From Nostoc linckia FACHB-104 (GTDB taxonomy: Bacteria > Cyanobacteriota > Cyanobacteriia > Cyanobacteriales > Nostocaceae), in NCBI RefSeq assembly GCF_014696615.1, contig NZ_JACJQJ010000037.1, forward strand, positions 1 through 64,000: a stretch of 64,000 nt of DNA, given 5' to 3'. The notes under the pieces were generated by a model. It was not told the origin of the DNA. It worked only from the letters and a program-made list of their open reading frames with translations, and made no database searches. Both the position numbers and the translations under genes were made by a program. This document shows, piece after piece, positions 1-8,972 of the stretch (position 1 is the first letter of the stretch; each line of letters starts with the position of its first letter).

Positions 1-40
1 TAAATATTTTTAATCGGCGGTGAATTCAACAATGTGTCAA

Positions 41-160
41 TTAATTTATCCTAAATCTGGCTAATCCAGGTGTTTTTTTCTCCCTCGTGAGAAATCCGGG
101 TAATGCTCTCAAACCCGATAGGCGTTCTCTAACCAGCAGTCGCTTGCCATCACCACTGCG
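41..160. repeat. Dispersed cyanobacterial repeat forming the 3' end of the Cache gene
   Basis: This DNA encodes the arginine- and leucine-rich tail of the Cache-domain protein. The peptide GDGKRLLVRERLSG is one I recall from unrelated Nostocales ORFs where the same repeat is read through. That recollection has not been searched. The exact repeat borders cannot be placed from one copy. Confidence 0.4.
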
Positions 161-1672
161 GTTGTGCTGCTTTGTTTCGGCAAGATAAATTCGGTAAATT
201 TCTAATAATTGTTCAGCAGAAAATTCACCGACTATTCCTGCAGCCAGCATCTGTTTACTAATGTGATTCATATGAGCATGATTAGCTATTTCTAATGATG
301 TGGCTGCTAATAATTTACTGGGCTGAATCTGACTTTTTCCTAAGATTTCATTGAAAAATATCTGTTTTGCTAGCCAGGTATTCATCGACCTTTGCAGTTG
401 CTTTTCCATAGGATGCAATGGGTAAGTCATTGTTCCTAGCTTGTTTAATGGAGCAATTTCTCCTGTTTGCTCCCATATTCCTGCAGCAATTTTTTTAGTT
501 GATTGATTTAATAGTAGAATTTGCTTGAGTAGCCAACGAGTAGTCAGAACGCTTAATTGGGTAACCGCTAAAAAGGCAGCTATCGATAATAAAAGAGTAG
601 TATTGTTGTTAGCATTAATTTGTTTGATGACATCAGCTTCGGAAACTACTACCACAATCAACCAATCTAAGCCAATATCGTCACGCCAATTTTTGACCTG
701 TACAAAATAACGTCCTTGTGCGGTAGTAAAGCTAATTTGTTGTTTACCAACAATGAATCCTAGACTGCCAAAACGTTTGAGTAAATATTCTGTTGTCAAT
801 TTGATTAAGTCATCTTGACTATTTACTGCCAATAAACGTTTGGCTTGACCTTGAATCATACTGTATGGTGGTTGATGTTTGGAGTCAGCTACTATTAGCC
901 CAGAACGCTCCAAAATAAAGATTCTTCCTTCCTGACCAACGTTTATGTGACCTAAAAAATTCCTCATGTGTGATAAGATTAAGTCTATACCCACCACTCC
1001 CAAGAGCTTGTTAGTGCGATCGTAAAGTGGGGAACTTGAAGAGATAGATAAAACTTCTGGCTGATTCTGCAATTGTGAAATTTGGCTCCAGTTTGGCTTG
1101 CCAAGATTCACTGCATTTATATACCAAGTTTCGAGGCGAGGATCATAATCTTTGACTTCCTGAAGATGGGTATGATTTTTTTGGCTATCTGTGGCGTAAA
1201 TATACAGTTTACCAATACCCTTTTGTTGAGAAACTTCCTTAATCAAGAGTCTACCGTTATCTAGCTGTTGAACACCGATAAATTCACCCTTGGGGTTAGC
1301 AAATTTGTTGTAGTTAATATGAAAAAACTGCATCTGTTTCCCCAGGTAATTTTGGGTTGCTTCCACATCAGTATGCTTGAGCAAACCTACCTGCATCACA
1401 TCCCAGTTAATTTGATTAATTTGCTGGGGAGTTATTAAGTACTGGTCAAGGTGGTGTTCAATGCGATCGCAGATTTCATTTTCTAACTGAATTGCCAGAT
1501 CTTTTACCGCTTCTTGTCTATTTTGCAACCACAGATAGCCTATTAGTCCCACCGATCCACAAAATTGCAACACCAAAGGCACAATTAGAATAGATTTGAA
1601 AGGCATCATATTGATATATGCCTGTTCAAATAAGCGGTTGAGAGATTTGACGTGATGAAGTTTAGATAACAT
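41..1672 (-). CDS. Cache-domain membrane sensor protein, no output domain, C-terminus altered by a repeat
   Basis: This looks like an orphan extracellular sensor. Residues about 25-49 form a membrane segment. An extracytoplasmic region of about 300 residues follows, with double-Cache features (the GVVGIDL strand and a GQEGRIFILE segment). A second membrane segment lies near residues 350-370, then a weak HAMP-like stretch. No kinase, GGDEF or methyl-accepting domain follows. The last 38 residues or so, starting at SGDGKRLL, read like translated repeat DNA rather than family sequence. The protein may therefore be a truncated histidine kinase or chemoreceptor whose 3' end was replaced. The ATG start gives a short cytoplasmic leader before the first membrane segment. 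The next gene lies more than 500 bp away, so it is probably transcribed alone. Sensor assignment is fairly safe; the ligand is unknown. Confidence 0.7.
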   Translation of the reverse strand: MLSKLHHVKSLNRLFEQAYINMMPFKSILIVPLVLQFCGSVGLIGYLWLQNRQEAVKDLAIQLENEICDRIEHHLDQYLITPQQINQINWDVMQVGLLKHTDVEATQNYLGKQMQFFHINYNKFANPKGEFIGVQQLDNGRLLIKEVSQQKGIGKLYIYATDSQKNHTHLQEVKDYDPRLETWYINAVNLGKPNWSQISQLQNQPEVLSISSSSPLYDRTNKLLGVVGIDLILSHMRNFLGHINVGQEGRIFILERSGLIVADSKHQPPYSMIQGQAKRLLAVNSQDDLIKLTTEYLLKRFGSLGFIVGKQQISFTTAQGRYFVQVKNWRDDIGLDWLIVVVVSEADVIKQINANNNTTLLLSIAAFLAVTQLSVLTTRWLLKQILLLNQSTKKIAAGIWEQTGEIAPLNKLGTMTYPLHPMEKQLQRSMNTWLAKQIFFNEILGKSQIQPSKLLAATSLEIANHAHMNHISKQMLAAGIVGEFSAEQLLEIYRIYLAETKQHNRSGDGKRLLVRERLSGLRALPGFLTREKKTPGLARFRIN

Positions 1673-2231
1673 TGTGGTGTGATTTGATCCCCATTGTTAA
1701 CCTATGGGTCTTCTTGCCATATAAATTACAAGGAATATAAGCATTAGTACTACTTTTTTTAGGAAAAGTTATTATGCACTTAACCTAAGTTTGTATAAAA
1801 GAAATTAGTACTAGTGTTTTTAATACTATAGTTTTGCCCGATGCGGTTCCTCCCCAATTAAATTTTCTTGTGTGGTTATTACACTTGAATTTGGTAACTT
1901 TTCAGCGGCAATACATTAGCATTTTTTTCTCTGGTGAACTACAAAATATAGTTATATTCATACAGATGAGCATCTATATTGGTTTAAATTTAACCAATAG
2001 ACTACAGTATGGGGTGAAATCGTGAATGTCACAATAGACACAATACCCCAAATAAAACTTTGTATTGTTTACCCGTGAAGTACTCAGTCTTTAAATCTTG
2101 GTTTTAGGCAAACAATCATACATATTCAATTACAAAACCGTGAAAATTACTAGATAAATTTTCGATTCAAAAGTAAAGAAATTTAGGAGATTTTTACTTT
2201 TTGATTTTCTTTTTTAAGAAAAATTAACTTT
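1673..2231. other. AT-rich intergenic region, no gene seen
   Basis: This 559-bp gap separates the start of the Cache gene from the 3' end of the MOSC gene. It is AT-rich. The only open frame, about 63 codons on the plus strand near 1834-2025, has no ribosome site and no recognisable sequence. The Cache gene promoter should lie in the first 150 bp. Confidence 0.6.
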
Positions 2232-3020
2232 TTAACCTATGATTGCAACTTCATTGCCAATTTGTAACATTGTTTCAAATGATGAAACAGAAGCGATAGT
2301 ATTGACACTCAATTTATAAAAATGATTAAAGCGAGATATAGCTACCCCATCGGGTAAGGTTACTTGTCGCTGCTTAACAAATGTTTTTTGAAACTGAGCA
2401 TCAGCTAATCCAGAGTCCGGATCACGTGTTGGTACCACACATCGCTGACAAGGCTGAACTCCAACAAAGCTAACGTTTCCTATACGAAAAGAGACTGTTT
2501 GATCGCTTTGTGAACTAAATAATTGGTCTTCCCAAAAAGCGGGTACACCCCCAATTTCTAGATTGGCTCGCATCCGACGGCGCATTTGTTCTACAGTGAC
2601 ACCCGGAAACCAGGAAGCTACTTCTGTTAAGGTTGCGGTACTAATCACCGTTGGCCCAAGACATTTTGTATCATCGGGGAATCCTTGAACAGAATTTTGC
2701 TGTAATTTCACAGGGAAACCGAAAAAATCACTTAAGGTTGCTACTAGCGCCTGTTTTTCTCTATCGAGATGAAAAACTTGTTCTAAGTTACTTCCAGGTA
2801 TTTGCAGAGATAGGGTTCGATTGGACAGTGCAAATTTAGCTCGCAAAGAATGAATTTTGGCATGGCGTTTGCCATTAACAAAATTACCGCGCTCGTCAAA
2901 GATGGCAAATTCACGGTCAAATTCTAGGGTACCGCTAGCAAGAACTCTGGCGTTTTCTACTTCCACACCATCAAAAGACTTAATCGGATAGAGTAAAATT
3001 TTGGCTAAGTAGGGCATCAT
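2232..3020 (-). CDS. MOSC domain-containing protein (YcbX/mARC-like)
   Basis: The protein has an N-terminal MOSC beta-barrel (AKILLYPIKSFDG) followed by a MOSC domain with the conserved cysteine in GVQPCQRCVVPTRDP, expected to bind a molybdenum cofactor sulfur. Members of this family carry Moco and reduce N-hydroxylated compounds or transfer sulfur. The open frame extends upstream to 3179, but those 53 codons look like translated non-coding DNA. Tandem ATGs at 3020 and 3017 directly precede the conserved N-terminus, so I chose 3020. It lies downstream of ctaB on the same strand, about 180 bp away. A mechanistic link to heme synthesis is not evident. Substrate unknown. Confidence 0.85.
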   Translation of the reverse strand: MMPYLAKILLYPIKSFDGVEVENARVLASGTLEFDREFAIFDERGNFVNGKRHAKIHSLRAKFALSNRTLSLQIPGSNLEQVFHLDREKQALVATLSDFFGFPVKLQQNSVQGFPDDTKCLGPTVISTATLTEVASWFPGVTVEQMRRRMRANLEIGGVPAFWEDQLFSSQSDQTVSFRIGNVSFVGVQPCQRCVVPTRDPDSGLADAQFQKTFVKQRQVTLPDGVAISRFNHFYKLSVNTIASVSSFETMLQIGNEVAIIG

Positions 3021-3197
3021 AGGAATTTTAGATTTTAGATTTTGCGTACTCCTGCAAACCGTAGCAAACTTTTCAAGACAGATTTTAGATTGTGGATTGT
3101 TTGACAAACATCCCGCCCGGAACTGAGTTCTAGGCGGGATAAAAATCAATAATTTTTGGTTTAGTGGAAAATAAACCAAATGCCTTTGAGCTTATTC

Positions 3198-4151
3198 CTA
3201 AGCTAGAAAATGCAACTGAGCGATTACAGCATTAATCAGATGATGAGTAATCGGGAGGCTATCTACTACCATCGCTAAACACAACAGCATCATGTAAGAG
3301 ATGGAATAGAGGAATAATTCTCTTGCGATTGTTCTATCTTCTGGGTTTTGCAATAACCGCCAAGCTTTGCGAATAAAAACTGAGCCTAAACCGACTGCGA
3401 TCGCAGCATACAAAATCCCACTAGCATTTAAGGGATAAACCAATACTAGTGTTGTTGCTACCGTCGCTAGAGTGTAATACCAAATTTGCTTCACAGTTGC
3501 TATATCGCCCACAACTAGAGGTAGCATCGGAATTCCGACTTTAGCGTATTCATCGCGAATCATCAAAGCTAAAGCCCAGAAGTGAGGCGGTGTCCAAAGA
3601 AAGACGATCGCAAAAATTACCCAAGCCGGCCAGCCTACCGTACCTGTCACAGCCGCCCAACCTACTAAGGCGGGAATTGCCCCCGCAGCGCCACCAATCA
3701 CAATATTGTTAGTGGTATGGCGTTTCAGCCAATGGGTATAAACTACAACATAGAAAACTATGCCAGAAAATGCTAGTAAGGCAGCTAGTAGGTTAGCAAA
3801 AACAGTCAGTAAAGTAAAAGAAATGACAGCAAGAGCGATCGCAAAAATCAAAGCGCCACGCGGCTGTACCTTACCGGAAGGCATAGGACGATGGCGTGTC
3901 CTCTCCATTTCATAATCAATATCGCGATCGTAGATACAGTTAATTGTTTGGGCGCTAGCAGCAGCAAAAGTGCCACCAATCATAGTTACTAGCAACAACC
4001 AGATATCTACTTGTCCCTTAGCGGCAATCCACATACTGCCAGCGGTGGTAATTAAGAGCAACGGAATGATCCGGGGCTTGGTTAACTGGTAGTAGCTTTG
4101 AATTACCTGTAGAAAAGTTTCGTGGTGGCGAGAGACATTAGTCTCAATCAT
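3198..4151 (-). CDS. ctaB: Protoheme IX farnesyltransferase (heme O synthase)
   Basis: This UbiA-family membrane prenyltransferase converts heme B to heme O, the first step toward heme A for aa3-type oxidases. The first aspartate-rich motif is [15 protein letters not shown], and a second conserved region around [20 protein letters not shown] completes the active site. At 317 residues with about nine hydrophobic segments it has the usual size. It lies downstream of heme A synthase on the same strand and opposite the cox genes, the standard cyanobacterial arrangement. A 375-bp gap rich in short repeats separates it from ctaA, so co-transcription is uncertain. Confidence 0.95.
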   Translation of the reverse strand: MIETNVSRHHETFLQVIQSYYQLTKPRIIPLLLITTAGSMWIAAKGQVDIWLLLVTMIGGTFAAASAQTINCIYDRDIDYEMERTRHRPMPSGKVQPRGALIFAIALAVISFTLLTVFANLLAALLAFSGIVFYVVVYTHWLKRHTTNNIVIGGAAGAIPALVGWAAVTGTVGWPAWVIFAIVFLWTPPHFWALALMIRDEYAKVGIPMLPLVVGDIATVKQIWYYTLATVATTLVLVYPLNASGILYAAIAVGLGSVFIRKAWRLLQNPEDRTIARELFLYSISYMMLLCLAMVVDSLPITHHLINAVIAQLHFLA

Positions 4152-4526
4152 TTTGGCTCGATTTCCTTATTTTTCAACTTATGTGCAGCCCCTGCTCATA
4201 CCGAATCGCTATCGAAAAAAGACTAAGGGAAGATGAGGGAGATGAGGGAGAGAAGGGATATGAGGAGGATGAGGAGGATTACTACCTCTATTCCCACTGC
4301 TCCCTCATTCCCTTTACTCAGTCTGTCTCACAGAGACTAGCAAAAACATCCACTTGTAGTGAGGTATAGATAGAGACAAGGGTTTATTTTTGTTCCACCA
4401 CTTCTAGTTGCTAAGGTGGGGATTGGGGACTAGGTACTGGGTACTGGGGATTAGGAATTTTAGATTGAAACCCAATCCAAAATTGAATTGCCTATGCCCC
4501 ATGCCCTATGCCCCTTGTTTCTTTGG
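4152..4526. repeat. Short tandem repeats between ctaB and ctaA
   Basis: The gap contains runs of GATGAGG-type units near 4231-4280, GGGGACT/GGTACTG units near 4425-4455, and CCCCATG/CCCTATG units near 4495-4515. These are the STRR class common in filamentous cyanobacteria. No coding sequence is supported; open frames here are artefacts of the repeats. Confidence 0.7.
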
Positions 4527-5489
4527 TTATAGATGCGACCCCTTTGCTGGTACAGCTACAGGGGAAGTATTGGTTTCACGACTAGCAACCCAGTCGCGTA
4601 ATGCTAGAACTGTGAAAGCTACCAAAGTACCGAGTAAAGCTGCGCCTACAGCCTGGTGAGAGACGGTAAGCGGCTCTACTTGCAGGCGTAATTTGAAAGT
4701 AGCTACTCCCAAGAGGATTTGTAACATTAATAACCCACCAGCCATATTTGCCAAGCGGCGTAAAGCTGGATGGAGTGCCGGTGTCAGCCAAGATATTAAT
4801 ACCACTGCTAAGGTTGCCACTGTTGGTGGTACTAAGCCAAAGATGTGGCTGTACATGAAAGTACAAAGTTGGGATGTGCCCAAACATTGGTGTAGTGCCC
4901 AGCGAGAGCCCACCAAGGCACCCAGAAGACTTTGTAGGTAAACTAAAACGGCCGCAGTTAAACCCAACCAAGGCAAGCTACCAACATTGCGGGTTCCTTG
5001 ATAAGGGGTGAGTGCCGTACCAATAATTAGGAGGGTGGTGAAAAACAACAACGCCGTTCCCAAGTGGGCAGTCACGATATCAAACCGTAAAAGTTCGGTG
5101 ACAGTCAGCCCCCCCAAGACACCTTGGAAAACAATTAAAAACAAGGCGAATGTAGATGCCCAAGGCAGCCAATTTGGTAAAACGCGACGATACCACCAGG
5201 ATAGCCCGGCAAGTGCGATCGCGCTCAGTCCAATCAAAGCTGCATCCAGTCTGTGAAACCATTCCAAGAACACTTGAAAATTCATTTGCTTGGCTGGCAC
5301 TAATTCTCCATAGCACAAAGGCCAGTCTGGGCAAGCAAGTCCAGCGTTCATTACCCGCGTGGCACTGCCTATTGCCATCAAAATTAAGGTGGCGATGCAG
5401 ATCTTCCAAACAAAACGACGAATTATTTCCTGGGGCTTTTGCTGGGGATCTGTTGCTTCATTTTGTTGTTGTAGGACAAATTCGCTCAT
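4527..5489 (-). CDS. ctaA: Heme A synthase (COX15/CtaA family)
   Basis: This membrane enzyme oxidises heme O to heme A for cytochrome oxidase. Two cysteine pairs typical of bacterial CtaA are visible: GLACPDWPLCYG early, and HQCLGTSQLC in the middle. Histidines such as those in WFHRLDA, HLGTA and VSHQAVGA are candidate heme ligands. About eight hydrophobic segments fit the family. The frame is open to 5549, but the ATG at 5489 is preceded by AGAAGG at a normal distance and gives the usual short soluble N-terminus, so I prefer it. It diverges from coxB across a promoter region of about 400 bp. Confidence 0.93.
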   Translation of the reverse strand: MSEFVLQQQNEATDPQQKPQEIIRRFVWKICIATLILMAIGSATRVMNAGLACPDWPLCYGELVPAKQMNFQVFLEWFHRLDAALIGLSAIALAGLSWWYRRVLPNWLPWASTFALFLIVFQGVLGGLTVTELLRFDIVTAHLGTALLFFTTLLIIGTALTPYQGTRNVGSLPWLGLTAAVLVYLQSLLGALVGSRWALHQCLGTSQLCTFMYSHIFGLVPPTVATLAVVLISWLTPALHPALRRLANMAGGLLMLQILLGVATFKLRLQVEPLTVSHQAVGAALLGTLVAFTVLALRDWVASRETNTSPVAVPAKGSHL

Positions 5490-5906
5490 GAACGATACCT
5501 TCTGCCCGCTCTTGGTAGAGCTATTTAAAATTATCAGTTTGTCAATCACGACCCATATAAACCCTAGCGTATACGACCAAGGTTGATAGATTAGCTTTCA
5601 GTTATACGTTTTACTTACACTTTGAAGCACTCTAGCTACTTTTAGCCAAAAGCTTTAGGTATTTTTTAAGTTCTCAATTTTTTGTTAATGGCAACCAATT
5701 TTACTATCTAAATTTTTTCTTAAATTTTTACCATGATTCACATCTATCCTTGGCTATATCTGATAAAACTCTTGTACTCAAAATTATTTATGTAGCCAAA
5801 AAAATTAATAAAAATTTCAGACATTGGAAGACCATAATTGATGACCTACACTACCTTAGTAAGTGGGTACCTTTGAGATAACGTAGTAAATTCATTTAAG
5901 TGAGCC
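5490..5906. promoter_or_regulatory. Divergent ctaA / coxB intergenic region
   Basis: This 417-bp AT-rich region must hold the promoters for the heme A branch (minus strand) and for coxBAC (plus strand). I searched by eye for an NtcA-type GTA-N8-TAC site and found none; GTAAGTGGGTAC near 5859 has only a six-base spacer. No open frame is supported. Confidence 0.5.
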
Positions 5907-6992
5907 GTGAAAATTCCAAGTTCGATCTGGACATTACTAATTGGCATTGTGTTAACACTTGCCAGCCTTTGGTACGGTCAAAATCACGGTCTGTTGCCAA
6001 CAGAAGCCTCTGATGAAGCCGTCTTGGTTGATGGTCTGTTTAACACGATGATGGTCATCTCTACAGGTATCTTTCTCATTGTCGAAGGTGTTTTAATTTA
6101 CTCCGCATTTAAATATCGTCAACGACCTGGTGACAATGAAGACGGGCCTCCTGTAGAAGGAAATGTACCTCTAGAAATCCTCTGGACGGCGATCCCAGCA
6201 ATTATAGTTATTGGTATTTCTGTTTACAGCTTTGAGGTTTATAACGATATTGGTGGCTTCGATCCCCATGCAATCCATGATGCCCCGGTGACTCAAAATA
6301 TGTCGATGAAAATGCCAGGGGCCGCGATCGCCGCAACGTTAAACGATACACCACCCAGCGACAAACCCAACCTCAATCAAGAAAAATCTGATGCGGCGAT
6401 GCAAGACCCAGCCACCGCAGCAGTTCGCAATGCCGATCAAATTCCCCAAAAAATCGATGCGCCAGGAGTTGGTAGTGTAGCTCCTACCATTGGCGAAAGT
6501 CCTGACAAAGCAGGTAAACCCCCAGAATTATTGGTTAATGTTACTGGTCTGCAATATGCCTGGATATTCACCTATCCAGAAACAGGTCTTACCACCGGGG
6601 AAATGCATCTTCCCATCGGGCGTGAGGTGAAAATCAATATGACAGCCAACGATGTGATTCACGCTTTTTGGGTGCCAGAGTTTCGCTTAAAGCAAGATGC
6701 TATCCCTGGTAGACAAACCGAAATTCGCTTCACACCGAGAATAGCAGGTGATTATGCCTTAGTTTGTGCCGAACTTTGTGGCCCCTACCACGGAGCAATG
6801 AGAGCGCCAATCGTGGTAGAAACACCAGAAGCCTTTGACAAATGGCAAAAAGAGCAGCAAGTAGCTAGCCGCGAAACCCTAAATCAAGCTGTTGCTTATA
6901 ACCCTGCAAATCTCTCCCCCGATAAATTCCTCGCTCCTTACACCAAGGACATGGGAATTAACACCGCAATAATTCATCAAGTACACAAATAA
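5907..6992 (+). CDS. coxB: Cytochrome c oxidase subunit II
   Basis: This subunit receives electrons from a soluble carrier through the binuclear CuA centre. Two N-terminal membrane helices (residues about 5-25 and 45-67) are followed by a cupredoxin domain. The CuA motif is CAELCGPYHGAM: Cys287, Glu289, Cys291, His295 and Met298. Between helix 2 and the cupredoxin (about residues 130-205) lies a proline/alanine-rich, low-complexity insertion of about 75 residues with a Met-rich start. Translation begins at a GTG. It is first in a coxB-coxA-coxC series and diverges from ctaA. Confidence 0.95.
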   Translation: MKIPSSIWTLLIGIVLTLASLWYGQNHGLLPTEASDEAVLVDGLFNTMMVISTGIFLIVEGVLIYSAFKYRQRPGDNEDGPPVEGNVPLEILWTAIPAIIVIGISVYSFEVYNDIGGFDPHAIHDAPVTQNMSMKMPGAAIAATLNDTPPSDKPNLNQEKSDAAMQDPATAAVRNADQIPQKIDAPGVGSVAPTIGESPDKAGKPPELLVNVTGLQYAWIFTYPETGLTTGEMHLPIGREVKINMTANDVIHAFWVPEFRLKQDAIPGRQTEIRFTPRIAGDYALVCAELCGPYHGAMRAPIVVETPEAFDKWQKEQQVASRETLNQAVAYNPANLSPDKFLAPYTKDMGINTAIIHQVHK

Positions 6993-7108
6993 TCAACAGT
7001 CCAAAGTCCAGAGTCCAAAGTCAACAGTCAAAAGTCCAAAGTTATAGCCATTAACCTTTGACCCTTGACCCTTGACCTTTGACCCTTGACCCTTGACCCT
7101 CTCCTCCT
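6993..7108. repeat. Heptamer repeats between coxB and coxA
   Basis: Units of the type AGTCCAAAGTC run to about 7040, followed by six or so units of TTGACCC (about 7056-7100). The two blocks are partly complementary, so the coxB-coxA mRNA could fold into a long hairpin. They end 10-15 bases before the coxA start codon. Confidence 0.75.
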
Positions 7109-8845
7109 ATGACACAAGCCCAAATCCAAGAAACCGCTAATATCCCCGCCCTGGCTGAAGAACCAGGGGTCAGGCATTGGCGAGACTACTTTAGCTTTAA
7201 TACTGACCACAAGGTGATAGGGATTCAATACCTAGTCACTTCGTTTATTTTTTACTGCATTGGTGGCGTGATGGCGGACTTGGTTCGCACAGAACTAAGA
7301 ACCCCAGAAGTAGATTTTGTTACCCCAGAAGTCTATAACAGCCTATTTACCCTGCACGCCACAATCATGATTTTTTTGTGGATTGTGCCCGCAGGGGCAG
7401 GGTTTGCTAACTTCCTCATTCCCCTGATGATTGGGGCTAAGGATATGGCATTTCCTCGGCTCAATGCTGTCGCCTTTTGGATGATCCCCCCTGCTGGCGT
7501 GTTATTAATTGCCAGTTTAGCGGTGGGCGACGCACCAGATGCTGGCTGGACTTCTTACCCACCCTTGAGCTTAGTTACAGGTCAAGTGGGTGAGGCTATC
7601 TGGATTATCAGTGTCCTGCTACTGGGTACGTCATCAATTTTGGGGGCGATTAATTTCCTCGTCACCTTGTTGAGGATGCGTATCCCAGGTATGGGTGTGC
7701 ATCAAATGCCCTTGTTTTGCTGGGCGATGTTTGCTACCTCAGCATTGGTACTTTTATCTACCCCTGTACTCGCAGCAGGTCTGATTCTGCTTTCCTTTGA
7801 CTTAATTGCCGGAACGACATTTTTCAACCCAACTGGAGGCGGCGATCCCGTTGTCTACCAGCATATGTTCTGGTTTTATTCCCACCCAGCAGTTTACATC
7901 ATGATTTTGCCTTTCTTTGGGGCAATTTCTGAAATCATCCCAGTTCATTCTCGCAAACCGATTTTTGGTTATAAAGCGATCGCCTATTCTTCCCTAGCGA
8001 TTAGTTTTCTCGGGTTAATCGTGTGGGCGCACCATATGTTTACCAGCGGTATTCCTGGTTGGTTGCGGATGTTCTTTATGATCACCACAATGATCATTGC
8101 CGTACCTACAGGAATTAAAATTTTCAGCTGGTTAGCGACGATGTGGGGCGGAAAAATTCGTCTCAACAGTCCTATGCTATTTGCTATGGGTTTTGTTGGC
8201 ACCTTTGTGATTGGCGGCATTAGTGGCGTAATGTTGGCAGCAGTACCCTTTGATATTCACGTTCACGATACCTATTTTGTGGTCGCCCACCTCCACTACG
8301 TCCTCTTTGGTGGTAGTGTCTTAGGGATTTTTGCAGCCATTTATCATTGGTTCCCAAAAATGACGGGAAGGATGCTGAACGAATTTTGGGGTAAAGTTCA
8401 CTTTGCTTTGACAATAGTTGGTCTAAATATGACCTTCTTACCAATGCACAAGTTGGGTTTAATGGGCATGAACCGCCGAGTTGCTCAGTATGACCCCAAA
8501 TTTGCATTGTTAAATGAAATCTGCACTTATGGTTCTTATATCCTCGCAGTTTCTACAATTCCCTTCATCATCAATGCCATCTGGAGTTGGTTATACGGGC
8601 CCAAGGCAAGTAATAATCCCTGGAATGCATTAACTCTAGAGTGGATGACAACCTCACCACCCGCGATTGAGAATTTTGACAAAACCCCAGTCTTAGCAAC
8701 AGGCCCCTACGACTACGGTTTAGAAAATGCTTACAAGGGCGTACCCCTATCAGATCCCGATCCAGTCTTGTCTGGTGGCGTAAACTCAGTATTGCGCGCC
8801 CAACCAGACGAACCATATCCCGGTATCACAGCAGAAAAAGAATAA
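7109..8845 (+). CDS. coxA: Cytochrome c oxidase subunit I (A2-type)
   Basis: This is the catalytic subunit with low-spin heme a and the heme a3-CuB site. Visible ligands are the His in LFTLHATIMIF, the CuB His in FYSHPAVY with its neighbouring Tyr for the cross-link, the WAHHMF pair, and the HVHDTYFVVAHLHYVLFG stretch. The sequence YSHPAVY lacks the D-channel glutamate of HPEVY and instead has the YS pair of A2-type heme-copper oxidases. Its 578 residues and about 12 helices are normal. Together with coxB and coxC it forms the terminal oxidase, with heme A supplied by the divergent ctaA and ctaB. Confidence 0.97.
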   Translation: MTQAQIQETANIPALAEEPGVRHWRDYFSFNTDHKVIGIQYLVTSFIFYCIGGVMADLVRTELRTPEVDFVTPEVYNSLFTLHATIMIFLWIVPAGAGFANFLIPLMIGAKDMAFPRLNAVAFWMIPPAGVLLIASLAVGDAPDAGWTSYPPLSLVTGQVGEAIWIISVLLLGTSSILGAINFLVTLLRMRIPGMGVHQMPLFCWAMFATSALVLLSTPVLAAGLILLSFDLIAGTTFFNPTGGGDPVVYQHMFWFYSHPAVYIMILPFFGAISEIIPVHSRKPIFGYKAIAYSSLAISFLGLIVWAHHMFTSGIPGWLRMFFMITTMIIAVPTGIKIFSWLATMWGGKIRLNSPMLFAMGFVGTFVIGGISGVMLAAVPFDIHVHDTYFVVAHLHYVLFGGSVLGIFAAIYHWFPKMTGRMLNEFWGKVHFALTIVGLNMTFLPMHKLGLMGMNRRVAQYDPKFALLNEICTYGSYILAVSTIPFIINAIWSWLYGPKASNNPWNALTLEWMTTSPPAIENFDKTPVLATGPYDYGLENAYKGVPLSDPDPVLSGGVNSVLRAQPDEPYPGITAEKE

Positions 8846-8972
8846 ATAGGGCATGGGGCATGGGGCATTGGGCATTGGGCATTGGCATTTGTTATTTTTC
8901 CCCCTGCTCCCTGCTCCCTGCCCCCTGCTTTTTCCCAATCCCCCCCTTTACACTTCACCCTTTTTAATATTC
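8846..8972. repeat. Short tandem repeats between coxA and coxC
   Basis: GGGCATG/GGGCATT units (about 8849-8885) are followed by CCCTGCT/CCCTGCC units (about 8902-8932). They keep an ORF open upstream of coxC, which gives a spurious 40-residue N-terminal extension. Confidence 0.75.

Noticed and set aside
1806-1820. LexA-box-like AGTACTAGTGTTTT
   Set aside because: It fails the second half (GTTT instead of GTWC) and no damage-response gene is adjacent.
1834-2025. 63-codon open frame on the plus strand
   Set aside because: AT-rich, hydrophobic by composition, without ribosome site or family match.
4582-5491. Several open frames on both strands over ctaA
   Set aside because: They overlap ctaA in other frames and carry no family motifs. 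Frame bias in GC-richer third positions explains them.
5857-5873. Possible NtcA site upstream of coxB
   Set aside because: GTA and TAC are separated by six bases instead of eight.
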